A stretch of DNA of 64,000 nt from Deroplatys truncata (lineage: Eukaryota > Arthropoda > Insecta > Mantodea > Mantidae), in NCBI GenBank assembly GCA_030765065.1, contig CM060987.1, positions 71,868,557-71,932,556 on the forward strand. The letters are read 5' to 3'. The notes beneath the pieces were generated by a model. The model searched no databases. It had not been told where the DNA came from and was given only the letters and a program-made list of their open reading frames with translations. A program made the translations under genes and the position numbers. Positions 1 to 12,690 of this stretch are shown here, in pieces. The first letter of the stretch is position 1; every line of letters starts with the position of its first letter.

Positions 1-855
1 AAGTATTTTCTTTTCTCCATTCCTTACAAATATCCGCCTTTTCTCATGGAAATGCGGCGGTTACAGAAGTGTCAATAGTCGAACCATTAGTTCCTCCACG
101 GTTATCACCCTCTGCTGTAAGTTACTCTTTGTAATTTCACACCTCGCTGGAGGACGCCGTTTTTTGGCGCACATCCAAATAAATCTTCAACTCCACTGCG
201 GAATTTGGTTACTTCAGCAGCAAGTAAAATGGCAGGGGAAAAGGTGTAAATCCTTTAACCCTGCGGAAGAAAATCACATTGTGTCACTCTTAGGTAGGTA
301 GGTAGGTCTACTTCTTGTTCCTGTTTTTCTGTTGACTTCTGTTTACTTTCGGCATTTGCAAATTTATTTTCTGAAACCCTTCCATTGAATAATACTCTCT
401 TGTGGATTCCAGAGTCTTAGTTATTGAAAACATATCCAAAAATGTTAATCTTTGGTCCAGTGTAGTTGGTGAGAATTGAATCTTATTAAACTCGTAATTG
501 TGCAAGATTACAGTACGTTAACCTATTAAGGTTAAACAGCAGCTGATGTTCGGTCAAAATGTTCAAACAGTAATAATTTTCAAGTATTAGATTTATGCCT
601 AAAATATTCTGTTAAAAAAGCATTTGAACCATTTAAATATTCATGAGTACCTAATCCCTGTCATCTTCTTCCTTTCATGTATTAGGCTTTATGGCCTGTT
701 ACGATCTCACAATTGAGTTTAATTATTAATTTTCTTTAAGACTCGAGTTCAAAACTGGAGATGTTCAACTTAAGTATTGGTAGAAACTGATAATTTAGTA
801 TAATGCGCTGTAACTGTTTTCGAACTGCCAATTGCTCGATTTGTGATAAACCTTA
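1..855. other. AT-rich unique sequence
   Basis: Apart from a short TAGG run at 291-307, I see no gene, inverted repeat or known repeat here. The 65-codon minus-strand ORF at 308-505 has no recognisable motif. Confidence 0.5.
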
Positions 856-1835
856 GGGCCCATTCACAATGAAATGTAAGCGCAGACGTAGCATGAGCGC
901 AAGACTTTGAATTCATGTTATTTAATGGAAGCATTCACATAGAGTTACGCAACGCAAGAGTTTGCAAACTCCAAAGTTTATGCTTGCGTTGCGTGCATAG
1001 AGGAAGAGTTCTGCATTTCTTTCTCTTTGCATCTGTGCCTGGATTTCGTGGCTCAGGCGCAAAGAGATAATGAACATTGCATTAATGTAACTTGTGCAGC
1101 TGTATCTTCACATGTATTCCGTACGCGGAAAGGAGGTATGAGATTTTAAGAAAGTTACGGAATCGGGTTTTTTTTTAATTCGCAGAGTTGATTGTGTAGC
1201 ATCCTGGGTTCTTAAATTGTGTAGGAGTTGGTTTTGTCGAAAACATTGGACCCTTCTTGGAGACCGCTTAGCTTTGCGGATATCTTGTCAGAAGATATTG
1301 TGAACGTGATGAAAACAAAATATGGCTAACGGAATGTCACGAAGTAAGGGAAATGTAGCTAAAGTGGATTAATCGAGGTTAGAACCTACGGCTGTACCTG
1401 TCGTCGCTCCGTAGCTGCGGCCCTTGCAGCTTAGGGCCCATGATGTTAGAAATTTGGCAGCAGAATGCCAACGACAGCAATGCTAAGATGACGCAAGTGC
1501 GTGTGACCCTGCTTCCATAGTACTTGCACAATTACTTTCAATGTTTTGAGCAAACAACCGTGATGTCACTAACGCTACGGACGCCTGTTGGACTTTTTTT
1601 TTTAACCTACTCATTTATAAAATATTGAGTGAACTTTCTTATTTGGTATTGTTGGTTATAATATTCAGTTTGAAACTTGCGGTGCACTCGGAACATTGCC
1701 GCAGTTAATTTAAGGTTCTAGAAGCCCGTGCAAACTTCTTGCGTTACGCCTACAGCTGCATTGTGAATGGTGTTCCCTTAGGCCTGCGCTTATGCTGCAT
1801 TGCGTTAGCGTTTACATTTCATTATGAATGAAGCG
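856..1835. mobile_element. Composite inverted-repeat MITE-like element (PIF/Harbinger-like ends)
   Basis: The left end has CATTCACAATGAAATGTAA (861-879). Its inverted match CATTCATAATGAAATGTAA lies near 1812-1830 with one mismatch. A second inner inverted pair lies at about 931-975 and 1734-1777, sharing ACGCAAG and GTTTGCA blocks. Two boundary solutions both give a TTA flank: 856-1835 (TTA at 853-855 and 1836-1838), or 856-1777 beginning and ending with GGG (TTA at 853-855 and 1778-1780). A 3-bp TWA target duplication with G-rich tips is typical of PIF/Harbinger. No transposase is readable inside, so it is non-autonomous. Confidence 0.6.
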
Positions 1836-2216
1836 TTATACTTCTAAACATAACATTGTTCAACAAAATGCAGTTTGTAATCTGTCAGGTTCAAATTTTC
1901 AGCAAGAAACTCGGGAGAGAATGTGAAGGAAAACTACATTTTTAAATTGCTCAATTGCTCAAGATATGACAATTTGATCACTGAGGATAAAAATAAATAA
2001 CATAAAAGTTTACTTTTGTTTGGAACAACAAGAGTGGTGTAAATTCTATATGCGAATTTTGGTTCCTAGTATTCAAATAGTGTGTTAGGATATTTAATCT
2101 CTCATAATTATGATTTTTTGCATCGTATGGAACGACTAATTAGCGTAATATAACGTCTTTATCACAAAGAATTAAAGATATTTGTATAAACTTAAACGCA
2201 CTTGTAATAAATAGTA

Positions 2217-2758
2217 CAATGCGGACCATTTCAAACATACCAGCGTTCTAGCGGACCGTAGGGACCCACGTTTACTGTGAAGAGCCGACTGCTATCTTAC
2301 GAGAAGAAAATCTGTCGCCACGCACCCGACCGACCGACCGCTGTGTCATTATACCATCTTTTTGATAACACGCTAGTTACAATTGCGGTGCGGTTCGAGT
2401 AACGAATAATGTAATGTTTATCTGCGGATGGGATTAAATACAGAAAGTGATTGTAAACAATCTACACACACTGCAAGAACTTCTAAATGAAATCAGGCGA
2501 GTGCTCGGTGAAATTACAGAGTGTGCAGAAGGCCATGGTTTTCAACATATGCTTTGATAAAAAGGTAAGATTACAGAGTCTTTTTCTTATTACCCCCCCC
2601 CCTAATGGCGCATTATTTGTATGGAATGGCAGACCGAATCTCAACCGTTCACCGAAGATTGGTTTTCTTACCATGCCAGAACGCACTCGCATTTCCCCAA
2701 TAAACGCGCGCAGTGCGGCCCGCTAAAAAGCTGGGCAGGTTTGAAATGGTCCACACTG
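2217..2758. mobile_element. Tc1/mariner-type MITE with about 45-bp inverted ends
   Basis: The left end begins CAATGCGGACCATTTCAAAC. The right end, read on the minus strand, begins CAGTGTGGACCATTTCAAAC. The similarity continues to about 45 bases (AGCGGACCG against AGCGGGCCG). TA flanks both sides (2215-2216 and 2759-2760), as expected for a TA target duplication. The CAGT tip and TA duplication suit the Tc1/mariner superfamily. The short ORFs inside (2483-2726) are antisense and sense shadows with no transposase motif. Confidence 0.65.
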
Positions 2759-3149
2759 TAGAATATACGACAAAATCTTGAAAATACATCTTAGATTTAA
2801 AAATTTCACCTGTGGCTTATATTAATTGCTTCGGAAAAACAATTTATCTAGAAATACATGCAGCATCGTCTAGATAACTTAGTGAAGGGAAAAGACGTCA
2901 CTCAGTTTAAGGCTGTACCAAGGTTTACTTTTACATACTTCTTTTCACGGAGCCGTAAGGTCGTTGCTGCTTTGAGGGACCGAGGAGAATAGAAGGCAGT
3001 GATAGGAAGCACATTACTTCGACTACCTCGTTGATATAAACATTTATTGAATATAAGCGTAGCCTCCGCTCGAAGGCCACGTTGGAAGCTACTCTTAAGA
3101 GCTAAACCTGGCAAGTTCACAATTAGTTACACTTAAAAGTTCAGATTTT

Positions 3150-3432
3150 ACTGCCTATGTGGTCAACTACCATGCTAACTTGCAAATCCAAAGGTTCCGA
3201 GATCCATTCCTGGCTGCAGGATGGAAATGTTTCTTAAGCCGGGGTTATACCCATCCTCCCTAGAGTACGAAAGTATGACAGTGTAAATGAGAGTGAATTT
3301 AATGTTTATAAAGAAAATCCAACGTAAAAAAATTAACAGAATAGTAAAAAAGCAAGCATTTTTGCTGATGTTGCAAAAACATAACCGCCCATATAACCTT
3401 AGATGTTAATGCCGCATATAAATGAAAATAAC
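3150..3432 (+). mobile_element. SINE-B copy 1, tRNA-derived, degraded
   Basis: The tRNA-like head has a box A-like TGTGGTCAACTACC and a degraded box B (GGTTCCGAGATCCATTCC). The body shares the CATCCTCCCTAGAGT block and the tail shares CCTTAGATGTTAA...ATATAAATG with the copies at 40520 and 50360. Boundaries are approximate and no target duplication is clear. Confidence 0.55.
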
Positions 3433-3489
3433 AATTTCAGATGTGAAACATTCACATGGCTTCCTCTAAATGTATCGTGTATTAATGGG

Positions 3490-4149
3490 TATAAAAACTT
3501 ATTTTAAAACCTTATTTTCTGTCTAATAATCGTTTTAATCGAGGTACATAGTTGGTTGTAAATGTAAAGTGAATATCGATAGTCATGTTTCAGAACTGGA
3601 CGCTATACACTGGCCTTTAAATCACACTGTTTACACGCAGTCGCGAGAAGCAACTGAATGTCGACAGAACTTTCAAAGGATGACAAAGTATTGAACAATT
3701 CCAACCATTCATTAATGACGAATATCTCGGAAATGGCTTATGCCACAAAAAAGTATTTTGAAATAAATGCGGTGTTTTAAATAAACGTCATGTTTTGTGT
3801 GTAGCACGGGTTTGTCTATCACTTAACGTTTATAAGCTATACAAGATTTTGCAAAATTCCTTTGGAATGAAGAGGACTTCACAGGCTATTCCTAGAAAAT
3901 TCAAGATATACATTTTGTTTGTAATCTAAATATCTTTAATATATGGTAATTTGATCAAAATTGTTACAGCCATTTTTGAGAAAATCGAAGATTTCTAAAA
4001 CTGTTCCACCTAAAGGTTATTTGGGGGTGAGGGATTTTCTTGAAAATCTTCGTGTCGCATCTTTGGAAAGTACTGAACTTATATACCAAGTTTGTTATTT
4101 ATCCGACTTTTCGTTTTTAAGTTATGCTTTACACACGCCTAAAACCCTG
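3490..4149 (+). repeat. Family M copy 1, forward, 3' part lost
   Basis: It shares with the other copies the block order: TTAATCGAG; GCGAGAA..CTGAATG; TATCTCGGAAATGGCT; GAAGAGGACTTCACA; ATTCAAGATATACAT; TTTTGAGAAAAT; GGATTTTCTTGAAAA; and CCAAGTTTG. It stops where copy 2 begins. ORFs inside (such as 3961-4239) are chance readings of the repeat. Confidence 0.75.
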
Positions 4150-4825
4150 GTGTTACATTCACATGACTCTACCCTCCATCGCTTATTAAAGGGTGTACAA
4201 ATTATTTGTACGAAAGATTGTCTTCCTATTTCATTTTGAGATAAACCTTTTCGGAAATAGCTGCATTACACATTTCGTAATAGACACAAAGGAGAATAGC
4301 CATATGAAATGTTTTAGAACCGGACGCTCTTTCTTTGACTGCGAAAAATTAAAACTTTAAAAGAGTGGCCATTAATGATGGATATCTCGAAAATGGACGA
4401 ATACATTCTGTGTTTTAAAGAAATCTACGGTTTTTTCTGCAGTAAGTTTTCGTTTATCGCTTTACGTTTACCAATTATATAAATTCCCTTCCACATGAAG
4501 AGGACTTCATAAGCTATTCCCAGAAATTTCAAGCTTTACATTTTATTTGTTGTGTAGATACCTTTAATATATGATATTTTAATCAAAATCATTAACCATT
4601 TTACAGAAACTCAAAAATTCGAAAGATGTCCCATGTAAAAGGTAGTTTGGGGTGGAGGATTTTTGTGAAAATCTTCGAGTCGCATATTTGGAAGATTTTT
4701 TTATTCAGGGCGTTTTAAAACATGCATTTCCGTGAAATCTCGGTATCGAATTTTCTGGTAGAATGCAATGCCTTCTCTACCTATCTGCTATATACGTAGA
4801 ATGGAGTAAAAATGGCCTATGAAGA
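4150..4825 (+). repeat. Family M copy 2, forward, nearly full length
   Basis: It begins GTTACATTCACATGACTCTAC and ends with GGTAGAATGCAATGCCTTCTC near a TATACGTAG block. It directly abuts copy 1. It lacks the CA microsatellite: the sequence jumps from GGAAGAT to the T-rich block. Confidence 0.75.
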
Positions 4826-5898
4826 AGTTATTACCCCATGCAACGTTGAGTAATTGGGCTAGTGGAGAAATAAATTAGCCAAAGCCGTAGTTTTTATTTT
4901 ATTACGTGCTGAATCCATGTAAAATATATCGTGACATAATTGTTGGAGTCGTTATTTTGTCTTTTTTACGACGCAGCCCAAACTAAAATATGGAGTAGAG
5001 AGTGAAGCTGAGTGGTACGTGAGAGAATCCAAGTTTTCAGAGGGCATATATTAAAACCATGTTACATAACGTTACGAATGTGAATAGTGGCGTTTATTCG
5101 CTGGTATGCGTTCCTTCGCATTAATCTCGACACCTCTTGCCTCGCCAACAGCACGGCTCGCATAGGTTAAGAGTAATATGTTTTATTCTCGTTTCAGTTT
5201 CCAGGGGGCGGATGAAAGGGATGATTGATTAGGCGAGTTATTTCGCTGACAGATTGGCTGCTAGGCACAACTTAATTCGTTTCCATTTTTCACGCCAAAT
5301 TATATCAGTGAAGTTAGAATTAGCTTTGTTGGCTTACGGCAGAAAATTGTTGGTTCGCAGGAACAGTCCTGCCGGCTGTTTTTTTACAAGCGGCGCTGTT
5401 AGAGGATTAAAGGTGGAGATGTAATTTTGAACTCGTACCAGCTTAGGCACAAGTACCAAGTGCCAGAAACTAGTTTGCCATTTTCCTCATATGTTTAGGT
5501 GGCGTTGCGTTCTCAGCTTGATTTAAATTACAATGACTATTTCAGTCATGCCGCAAATGGGAGATAATGACCAATGACGTGTAAGGAAATGTTGCTTTTG
5601 ATTCGATCACTGTTTATCGAAATATCTTTTATCACCCCCTGGTTTGGGCTGCTCCTATTCTTTTAATACTCTGAAGCTACCAACAATCAATGCAGCTATG
5701 TTTAAACATAAAAATGGCAGAAACGAGATTTGGTAAAGCTTCAAATGAGGATGTTGGCGAGGTTATTAGTTAGACATGCCATTTCTAGACCCTCGATAAA
5801 GAAGAACTTAATTTCTATTCCTTCAGGGGTATTCAGATAAATTGATCATTATTTCATATTCTTCGGACTTCAAAACTACTGCACTAACCCTTCTTTGT
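4826..5898. other. No recognisable feature
   Basis: AT-rich sequence with no repeat match or gene that I can see. Confidence 0.45.
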
Positions 5899-6556
5899 TT
5901 ACTTTCTTCACAGCGTATGCTAAGTAGGGGAAGTATTGCATCCCAACTAAAAATTCGATACAGAGATTTCACCGAAATACAGCAGGTTTTGAGGCCCTCT
6001 GAATCCATAAAAAAGCAGTTTTTGAAAAATGTTCATTTGTGCGTCTGTGTACAGAATAACTCAAAAACGAATAGTCGTGTAAATACCAAACTTGTTATTT
6101 AGGTTCAGTATCTTTGAAAGATATGACACGATGATTACCCTAAGGGATACACAAAATTTTTCTAACAAAAAAATGCAGATCTCGTTAAAACGCACAATTT
6201 ATGACATTTCTTTCTTTTTTTCTGAGTGAACCATTTCCGATATTCCTTGTTATTTGTTTGAATGTTCCAATACTTATATTTTTCTTCAAATTAGAATGAG
6301 TTATTCTTTTTTTTTTTTTTTGGGTGTCCTGGACATACAAAGAGAATGGAATGCTCCACATAGCAACCAGCTCTTAAAAGATTTGACTATCGCTTAAAGC
6401 CTACCATATTCCCCTTGCACCTATAAGAAAATTATCATCAAGTTTTTGCAGATATTTATCCTCATTAACATGAAATAGATAGAAAATAAGGGTTTGTAAA
6501 ATAGTTTGCACAAGAGTAGAGAAAGTCATGTGAGTGTAACATCAGGTTTTTTTCCT
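5899..6556 (-). repeat. Family M copy 3, reverse, internally deleted
   Basis: It starts TTACTTTCTTCACAGCG...AAGTAGGGGAAGTATTGC and ends GTAGAGAAAGTCATGTGAG followed by a T run. The segment between GATGATT and TAAGGGATACACAAAA is missing about 200 bases compared with copy 12. Confidence 0.8.
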
Positions 6557-9404
6557 GCAAGTTTTGGAACAGTTTTCTTTTTATGTTCCTTGCATCTCTC
6601 ACCTCTGAAACTCCTGGGCTTCAGTGAATTGAACTATGATATTCCTTAAAATATATTTCTTGTAGCATTTTAGGTGTGACATCCCACATTGTTTTTATAA
6701 CATCAATGTGAAGAAATCAAAACTGAGAAAGAGTACAAGCTATACACTATAAAATTAATGAGTTGTGTGTTTAAATAATTTTCATAATAAACCAATGAAC
6801 TGAAGCAAATTAACATTTACCAGCCTTTTTCTTTAAAGAAAGTTGTAAACTATAATGTTAATAATATAATGCGTTTTACTCTATTAGGAGCATTCTTAAA
6901 ATCATAGTTCCGCATGCTAGACGACAGAAAATAATAGCTGTATGATCAAGTTGCACTAATCAAACAAACAAACAAAACGTCACCATACGATTCTAACTTG
7001 TTTTCGAAAACAATACCACTTACGTTGCAAATAAATATAAATATTTTGTGATTTTATTATAATGATCAATGTTTTGGGGTAAATCACTTCATTTTATTCT
7101 AAGTTAATCTTAGCAAATGCCATTCATGATTTCCAGATCCTCTAAAATAAATTCTCTCGTCACTGATGATTTGGAAACCACTCGTGGCATGACTACAGAA
7201 AGTATGCAAGCACTGTATTTGTAGTACATTTCAATCTTTTCCTTTAAGAATTGGAAAGTGTACTGAGAAGGGTTATGCTAATTTCTTTATATTCTGTGTG
7301 AGTATGTAGTAGAGAAAGTTAATTCATTGTTAATTCTTATGACATTGACATTGTTAATTCATAAGCATACGGAATGTTTCGGTGTCACATATGACAACAT
7401 GTCACTTAGGCAACAGAGTAAGGACTGAACCATTGAAGTATTTTCAATCTAAATGTTTAATTTAAACAAACACGAGAAATAATTATGTATTTATGATTGT
7501 TATAATGATCTAAGTGATATGTGTCTACAATCAATTTTTGGTACTCCCCATTTGTGTCTGTTTTCATGTGCACCACATGCTTTAGTAATGATGATTTTTT
7601 TTCTTTTATGTTTAATTTTGTTGTTGTCTAAAATGTAGTAAAGATTTGAAATTGTGCATAGCAACTGCAAGCATGATACTTGTTTTTCCCTCTTAGAATC
7701 TGAATGGGCGAAAAGGAAAGAAAACACGGATGCAAATGGGTTGAATTATTTATTCAACATTAAAAATGCAGAGTGTTTTCTTTTTCTTAATTTGGTACTC
7801 TCCAGCTGGTGTTGGTGCACTGGTTGTACCTTCTTCCTATGCTGTTGCTGGCTGTTATGAGCTTACCTACATCTCCTGCGAGAGTGAAATACGTGCATTG
7901 GCGAAGAGAGCTCTTTCGACTCTGTGTGATTATAAGACATCCATAGAAAATTCACACAGGGATTTAAATGTAATTGTGATACATAAGTTTTGAAATAAGA
8001 CATATATTTAGGTGTATAGAATTTAAATACTTTTTAGTGTTAACGAACAGATTGTCTTAAGATAGTACCCTGTCTTTCATTTGCTGTGCAACCAAACTTC
8101 TTTTAAAAGCTGTATTGCAACACTATTATCGAAAAAGAGATCGTCACTGGATATAAAAGAACAAGTTTTGTCTTCAGTTAACATAGATTCAAACAGCATT
8201 ATTGGTGTAAATGTTTTAACGTATGACAATAATCCGTAGGCTATTTTATTTGCTTAATTGATTGCGTTTGGACACCATTGCTTTCTTCAAAAAAAAAAAA
8301 AACAACTAAAATAGTGTCACATCTTTCAGTTAACCAAAACGGTAACCAAAACGGTACCATTTTAACGTTCCAAGGCAGCCATGTTGCACAGCAATTTCAG
8401 TGGTATATAGCGCTGTTTACTGGATACCCCCCTGCTTTTAGTAGCATATAACACATTTAATAATCTCTGGAACCTCTTCAAGAGTGATGTCCGCAACGTT
8501 TATTTATTTCTAATATAATTGAATAAGGATGTTTCGTAAACATTAATGCTATAATCAAAAACTATTAAAATGATTCGTAACTGATTTATTAATAATAATT
8601 ATTTCTTCGCCTTGTTTCATAGAATACAGAAATTGTATAGTATTCTGATTGCTTTATATACTGGTATGATTCCTAAGGGGTAACGTAATCAAGAATTAAT
8701 GTCCAGTTTAAGTGCATCGGAATGCAGACAGATTTGGAAAGCTACTAGTCAATAAAGCTGATTTTACTCTGGTTTGATCCACCCCGATGTGTACAAATGA
8801 AACAGCCAAGACTCTTGGAGTTTGAATGGAGAGGCAAATTTGCAGGTAGCCCCTTTATAGTAAGGTCGTCAGTGTAACCAGATCAGGAAGGCTCAAACTG
8901 ACTAGAAGAACACTTGATTTGATCGCGTGTTAATTGTCGTTCGTTGGACTGAAAGAAAATGTTTGCCGACTACCTGTTGCTGCTCAGGGAGCAGGCTGGC
9001 TAGGTCACCCGTAGCGGTCACGACTTCTCTCCTGGGATTCTACTCCGGCCATTACTTATGCAGACAAAGGCGGGTCGGGCTTGAAACACAAGATAAGGCT
9101 CAAGAAGGAAATTAAAAAGTAGATGTCGCTTCCCTCTGGATGTCTCTTCCCTGCAAACTTATGGGACCAGCTTTTTAGAGAGAATGTCGAAAGAAGCTCT
9201 GGAGAACATGCCTATAGGCGATTAAGAATTAAACTTGCAGGAGTATTGGGGGGTATTACTGTTTTATTTTGTAGCTCTAACGGAGGCCGAGACCTTTCTG
9301 TAAAGTAGGTCATAAATGGAACAAAGAGCAGCATATTTTATAATAAAAATGGATCGGAGTAATTTGCTTGCAAAGAAACTCCGCTGGTTCTGCTTCTTAA
9401 GCCA
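6557..9404. other. AT-rich sequence without recognised gene
   Basis: Only small oddities: a short tandem ACCAAAACGGTA pair at 8332-8354 and an A run at about 8289. Small ORFs (7654-7993, 8927-9308) show no family motif and lie outside any splice context I can recognise. Confidence 0.45.
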
Positions 9405-10197
9405 CTTACCTTAAGTAGGTAGAAGTATTATATAAAACACCTAGAATGCCATATTTAATTCCACTGGAAATGCACGTTTTGAGGTCTCTGAACCCAAAAA
9501 ATGTCCTATAAAGAACCACATAAACTCAAAAGCATCTTTTCTATGGACGTCTTTCGTATTCTTTATTGTCTTGAAAATGGTTCTTATCGATGTTTATGAA
9601 AATACAATTTGCTTAACATATTTGCATGACTAATGAAACTAATATCTTGAATATTCTGCGAATAGTTTTGAAGTCCTCTTTATTCTCAATGGATTTCGTA
9701 TAACTGGTAAACCATAAGAGAAAGATAAAAATTCAGTACGTAAATAATGCAGACGGGGTTAAAAGTTGTAATTTATGTCAAATAAAATGTTTTTGTGACA
9801 ATCCTTTGAGATAGACACTCCTGTTGATTTTAATTGTCCAACACTGCATCATCGCCATCCTCATGTTCATGCGAATAATGAGGAAATGTAAAGCCAGATA
9901 AGCGACCTGATGTTTTAAGATATAATTATCTCAGGCTCTTGTATCCCCATTGTAGCAATAACGAAATTGCAATGTAACTACTTCCGCAAACCTCTGAATT
10001 AACATGAAGTAGGAAAATAAAATCAAGATTCATTGAAATATTAATATTTCATTATATTCGTATGAACATTTAATAAAACTTAATACGTGTTGCAGTTATA
10101 ATTCCAAGTTTTGCAAGAATAGTTTTAAAGAGCAGATATAAAAATAAATATTAGTGGGTAGAGAAGGTAATACGAATGGGAAACCGGGTTTTTTTCC
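9405..10197 (-). repeat. Family M copy 4, reverse, diverged
   Basis: Blocks GAAATGCACGTTTTGAGG, GAAGTCCTCTTTATTC, ACTGGTAAACCATAA, TTAACATGAAGTAGG and GGGTAGAGAAGGTAATACG occur in the order of the reverse copies. The microsatellite and flanks are lost. Confidence 0.65.
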
Positions 10198-11098
10198 TCC
10201 TCCACAAACTTTTAACTCGAATTAACCTCACTATATATCCATTCTACTAATAACTGCAGTACATCGCCTGTTGTTTGTTCAGGAAGACTTGCATGAAGAA
10301 GCAAACGTTAATAGTTATCTGACTTATATGATGGAACTTCATAACTTGCAATAAAATAAAGCTCAAATACGGCATTTTTGACTGCATTAGAACTTGACGA
10401 CAAAGGCACGTATTTATTGCTATGGTGAAGAGAGGGCACTTCGCATAGGTACATTTTCCCAAGTGCTACACGAAACCTCTATTCTCTCAGAGCGCCGGGC
10501 TTACTCTTTTGTCCTTTTATATTTGAAATTCGAAACCTCGCAAATGCTTTTGACCAAAACCTGAGTAAAGAGCGCCGTAGATGCCTATTGTTGTAGAACG
10601 GGACTGTGGATATGCGGATTGGCAAGCCTCTTCTCGAAAAAGAAACCCAGCAAAAGCAAAACTACAATTTGCTCTGCTATTGAATGACTCTTCGTACTGC
10701 GCATAACGTTTTGATTGGTTTGGGTTCATCGGCGTTAATCTCTTGACTGCGATCGCGAAACGTGGTCAGTGTGTGCTACGAAAATACGTGCATAAGCAGA
10801 TGCTTGAGATAGGTGGACTTCAACTGTCGGATCTCGAAACTTTTTTGATTACATACACTGAAATGGATAGCTGGTTAAAATAAACACTGCGTGATAGATT
10901 GTTTACACATCAATCACCTCCTCGGGCTCATTAGAATCTTATATATTCGTAAATTTACACCACTGCATTCGCAAATAGACAGTGCATAAAATGAATAACA
11001 GACTGCGATTGGACTGTTAGTGAATGTGAGAAAGCTTGAATCTGTTGGACGATATAACAATGTTCACGGCCTTCTTGTTGGCTTATATTATAAAATGC
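10198..11098. other. No recognisable feature
   Basis: AT-rich. The minus-strand ORFs at 10247-10729 show no domain or motif. Confidence 0.4.
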
Positions 11099-11126
11099 CA
11101 GTTTTACTTTCTCTAGCACCTACTTA

Positions 11127-11633
11127 TACTAAAGGGGTATTCAAAAAGAAGGTACAGATTTTAAATATTCATTTTTAATGAGCGACAATAGTAGCGACAC
11201 TTATGACACATCATTGAATAGACGGAAGTTCAAAGTTTTAAGCCCCACCTATTAGTTCCATTCAGTGCATACACGGCGTTATGTTTGTTTACGAGAAAAT
11301 GGGGACGCCACATGAAAAGTTGTTTTGTGTACTGCATTATGCAGAGTGAATCCATTGTTTCATTGCAGCGTGCGTTTCGTGTAAGTTTAACGGGCCGCCT
11401 CGTTATAAAAAATTTACTATTGCTACAATAAATTCGTAGAGGATGGTTGCGGATACAAACGGAAAAGCACTGGTTCTCCTGGCATAACAAATGGTGCTCA
11501 TTTCGAACACACAAAATAAAATTTTGAACGTTTCTCTATTCAGTGATGTATCGCATGTGTTGCCATCTATTGTCGTTCATTAGAAATGAATATGCAAAGT
11601 CTGTTCCTTGTTTTTGAGTAACACTGTATTTGG
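11127..11633 (+). mobile_element. Internally deleted Tc1/mariner-type element
   Basis: The left end GGTATTCAAAAAGAAGGTAC matches the inverted right end GTTACTCAAAAACAAGGAAC in most positions over about 27 bases. TA dinucleotides lie near both edges. Inside, at about 11276-11515 on the plus strand, pieces in more than one frame resemble the N-terminal helix-turn-helix of an IS630/Tc1-like transposase: MGTPHEKLFCVLHYAE, then SLQRAFR, then YNKFVEDGCGYKRKSTGSPG. The catalytic region is absent, so it is an internally deleted, frame-broken copy. It lies inside family M copy 5 and is therefore younger than it. Confidence 0.65.
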
Positions 11634-12315
11634 AAGCAGATTTGTTTGCTTCCATCCAAAAAATTCGCCTTAGATATTTCACAGGAAATATAAGTTTTGA
11701 GGCCCTACCAATACCCTCCCCATAAATAGTCATTTTTAGTAAAAGGTCAGAGGAGAGAGAGGGAGAGAGAGAGAGAGATTAGCTTAATCTAAAATTAAAG
11801 GTTGGATAAATACCAAATATTTATCCAAACTTAGAATTCACAAGAATGCAACACGAAGATTTTCATGAAAATCATTCCTCCTCCATACTAAACTATCCTT
11901 TACATGGAAAAATGTTTCGTTACTTTTGGATTTTCTGAAAAATGACCTCTGACGGTTTTGGTTGGAATTCCGCATGTTTAAGGTATCTTCCTGGAAAATA
12001 AAATGTAGCTGTATCTTGAATTTTCTGTGAATAGAATATAACGTCCTTTTCATTAGGAATAAACTTTGTGTAATTTTCTGTAACTAATAAACCATAATAG
12101 ACAAAAACTTACAAGAAAAGTAATGTCTCGTTAAAACTAACCTTCTTTTTACATTAACCATCTTCGAGATATTTGTTGCTATTGGCTTCAGTTTTCCGGT
12201 ATTTTATCGTACATTTTTTGGTGTACAAGGTCAACATTAATTTGTTTCTCGTGGTGTCCTGCAAAGAGTCTTGAATTTCAAAGGCAGCTTTTTAAAAGTT
12301 TCTCTCATGTACCTG

Positions 12316-12612
12316 TCGTCCTTCGTGGACTTGTGGTACCGTGCCAGCCACTAGTTCTCAAGGTCGCGGGTTCAAACCCGGCGGAGGGCGATGGATTGTT
12401 TCGGGCATAAAAATCCTTAGCATGGCTTCCTTCGGAAGGGAAGTAAAGCCGGTGGTCCCGTGCCGTATATTTACGGCACGTAAAAGAACCTCAAGCCTGA
12501 TAAAGGGGCCTCTGAGCAAAATTATCGGTCTTTCACGCCCAATATAGAATGGGACGCTAAGGACCATAGTAGTTCAAGAGCATCCATAAATAAAACTCAA
12601 TTTAATTTAATT
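12316..12612 (+). mobile_element. SINE-A copy 1, full length, tRNA-derived
   Basis: The head has box A-like GGACTTGTGGTACCGTGCC and box B GGGTTCAAACCCGG. The body has TCCTTAGCATGGCTTCC, TTTACGGCACGTAAAAG and AACCTCAAGCCTGATAAA. The tail is CCATAAATAAAACTCAATTT plus TTAATTT. It is flanked by a perfect 13-bp duplication, tctcatgtacctg, at 12303-12315 and 12613-12625. It is inserted in family M copy 5. Confidence 0.92.
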
Positions 12613-12690
12613 TCTCATGTACCTGAACGAAACGTGTAATTATTGCTAACGAATGACATGAAGTAGATACAAAATAAAATTCTTAAAAAG

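Larger units (their letters stand above)
11099..12690 (-). repeat. Family M copy 5, reverse, split by a Tc1/mariner-type element and a SINE-A
   Basis: The left tip TTTTACTTTCTCTAGCACC is at about 11100. The copy resumes at about 11640 with CCATCCAAAAAATTCGCC, after a nested element (11127-11633). It runs to about 12302, is interrupted by SINE-A (12316-12612), and continues as GTGTAATTATTGCTAACG and ACATGAAGTAGATAC to about 12690. A GA run lies at 11753-11779. Confidence 0.75.

Noticed and set aside
8927-9308. Two adjacent small plus-strand ORFs
   Set aside because: No motif and no continuity between them; not supported as exons.
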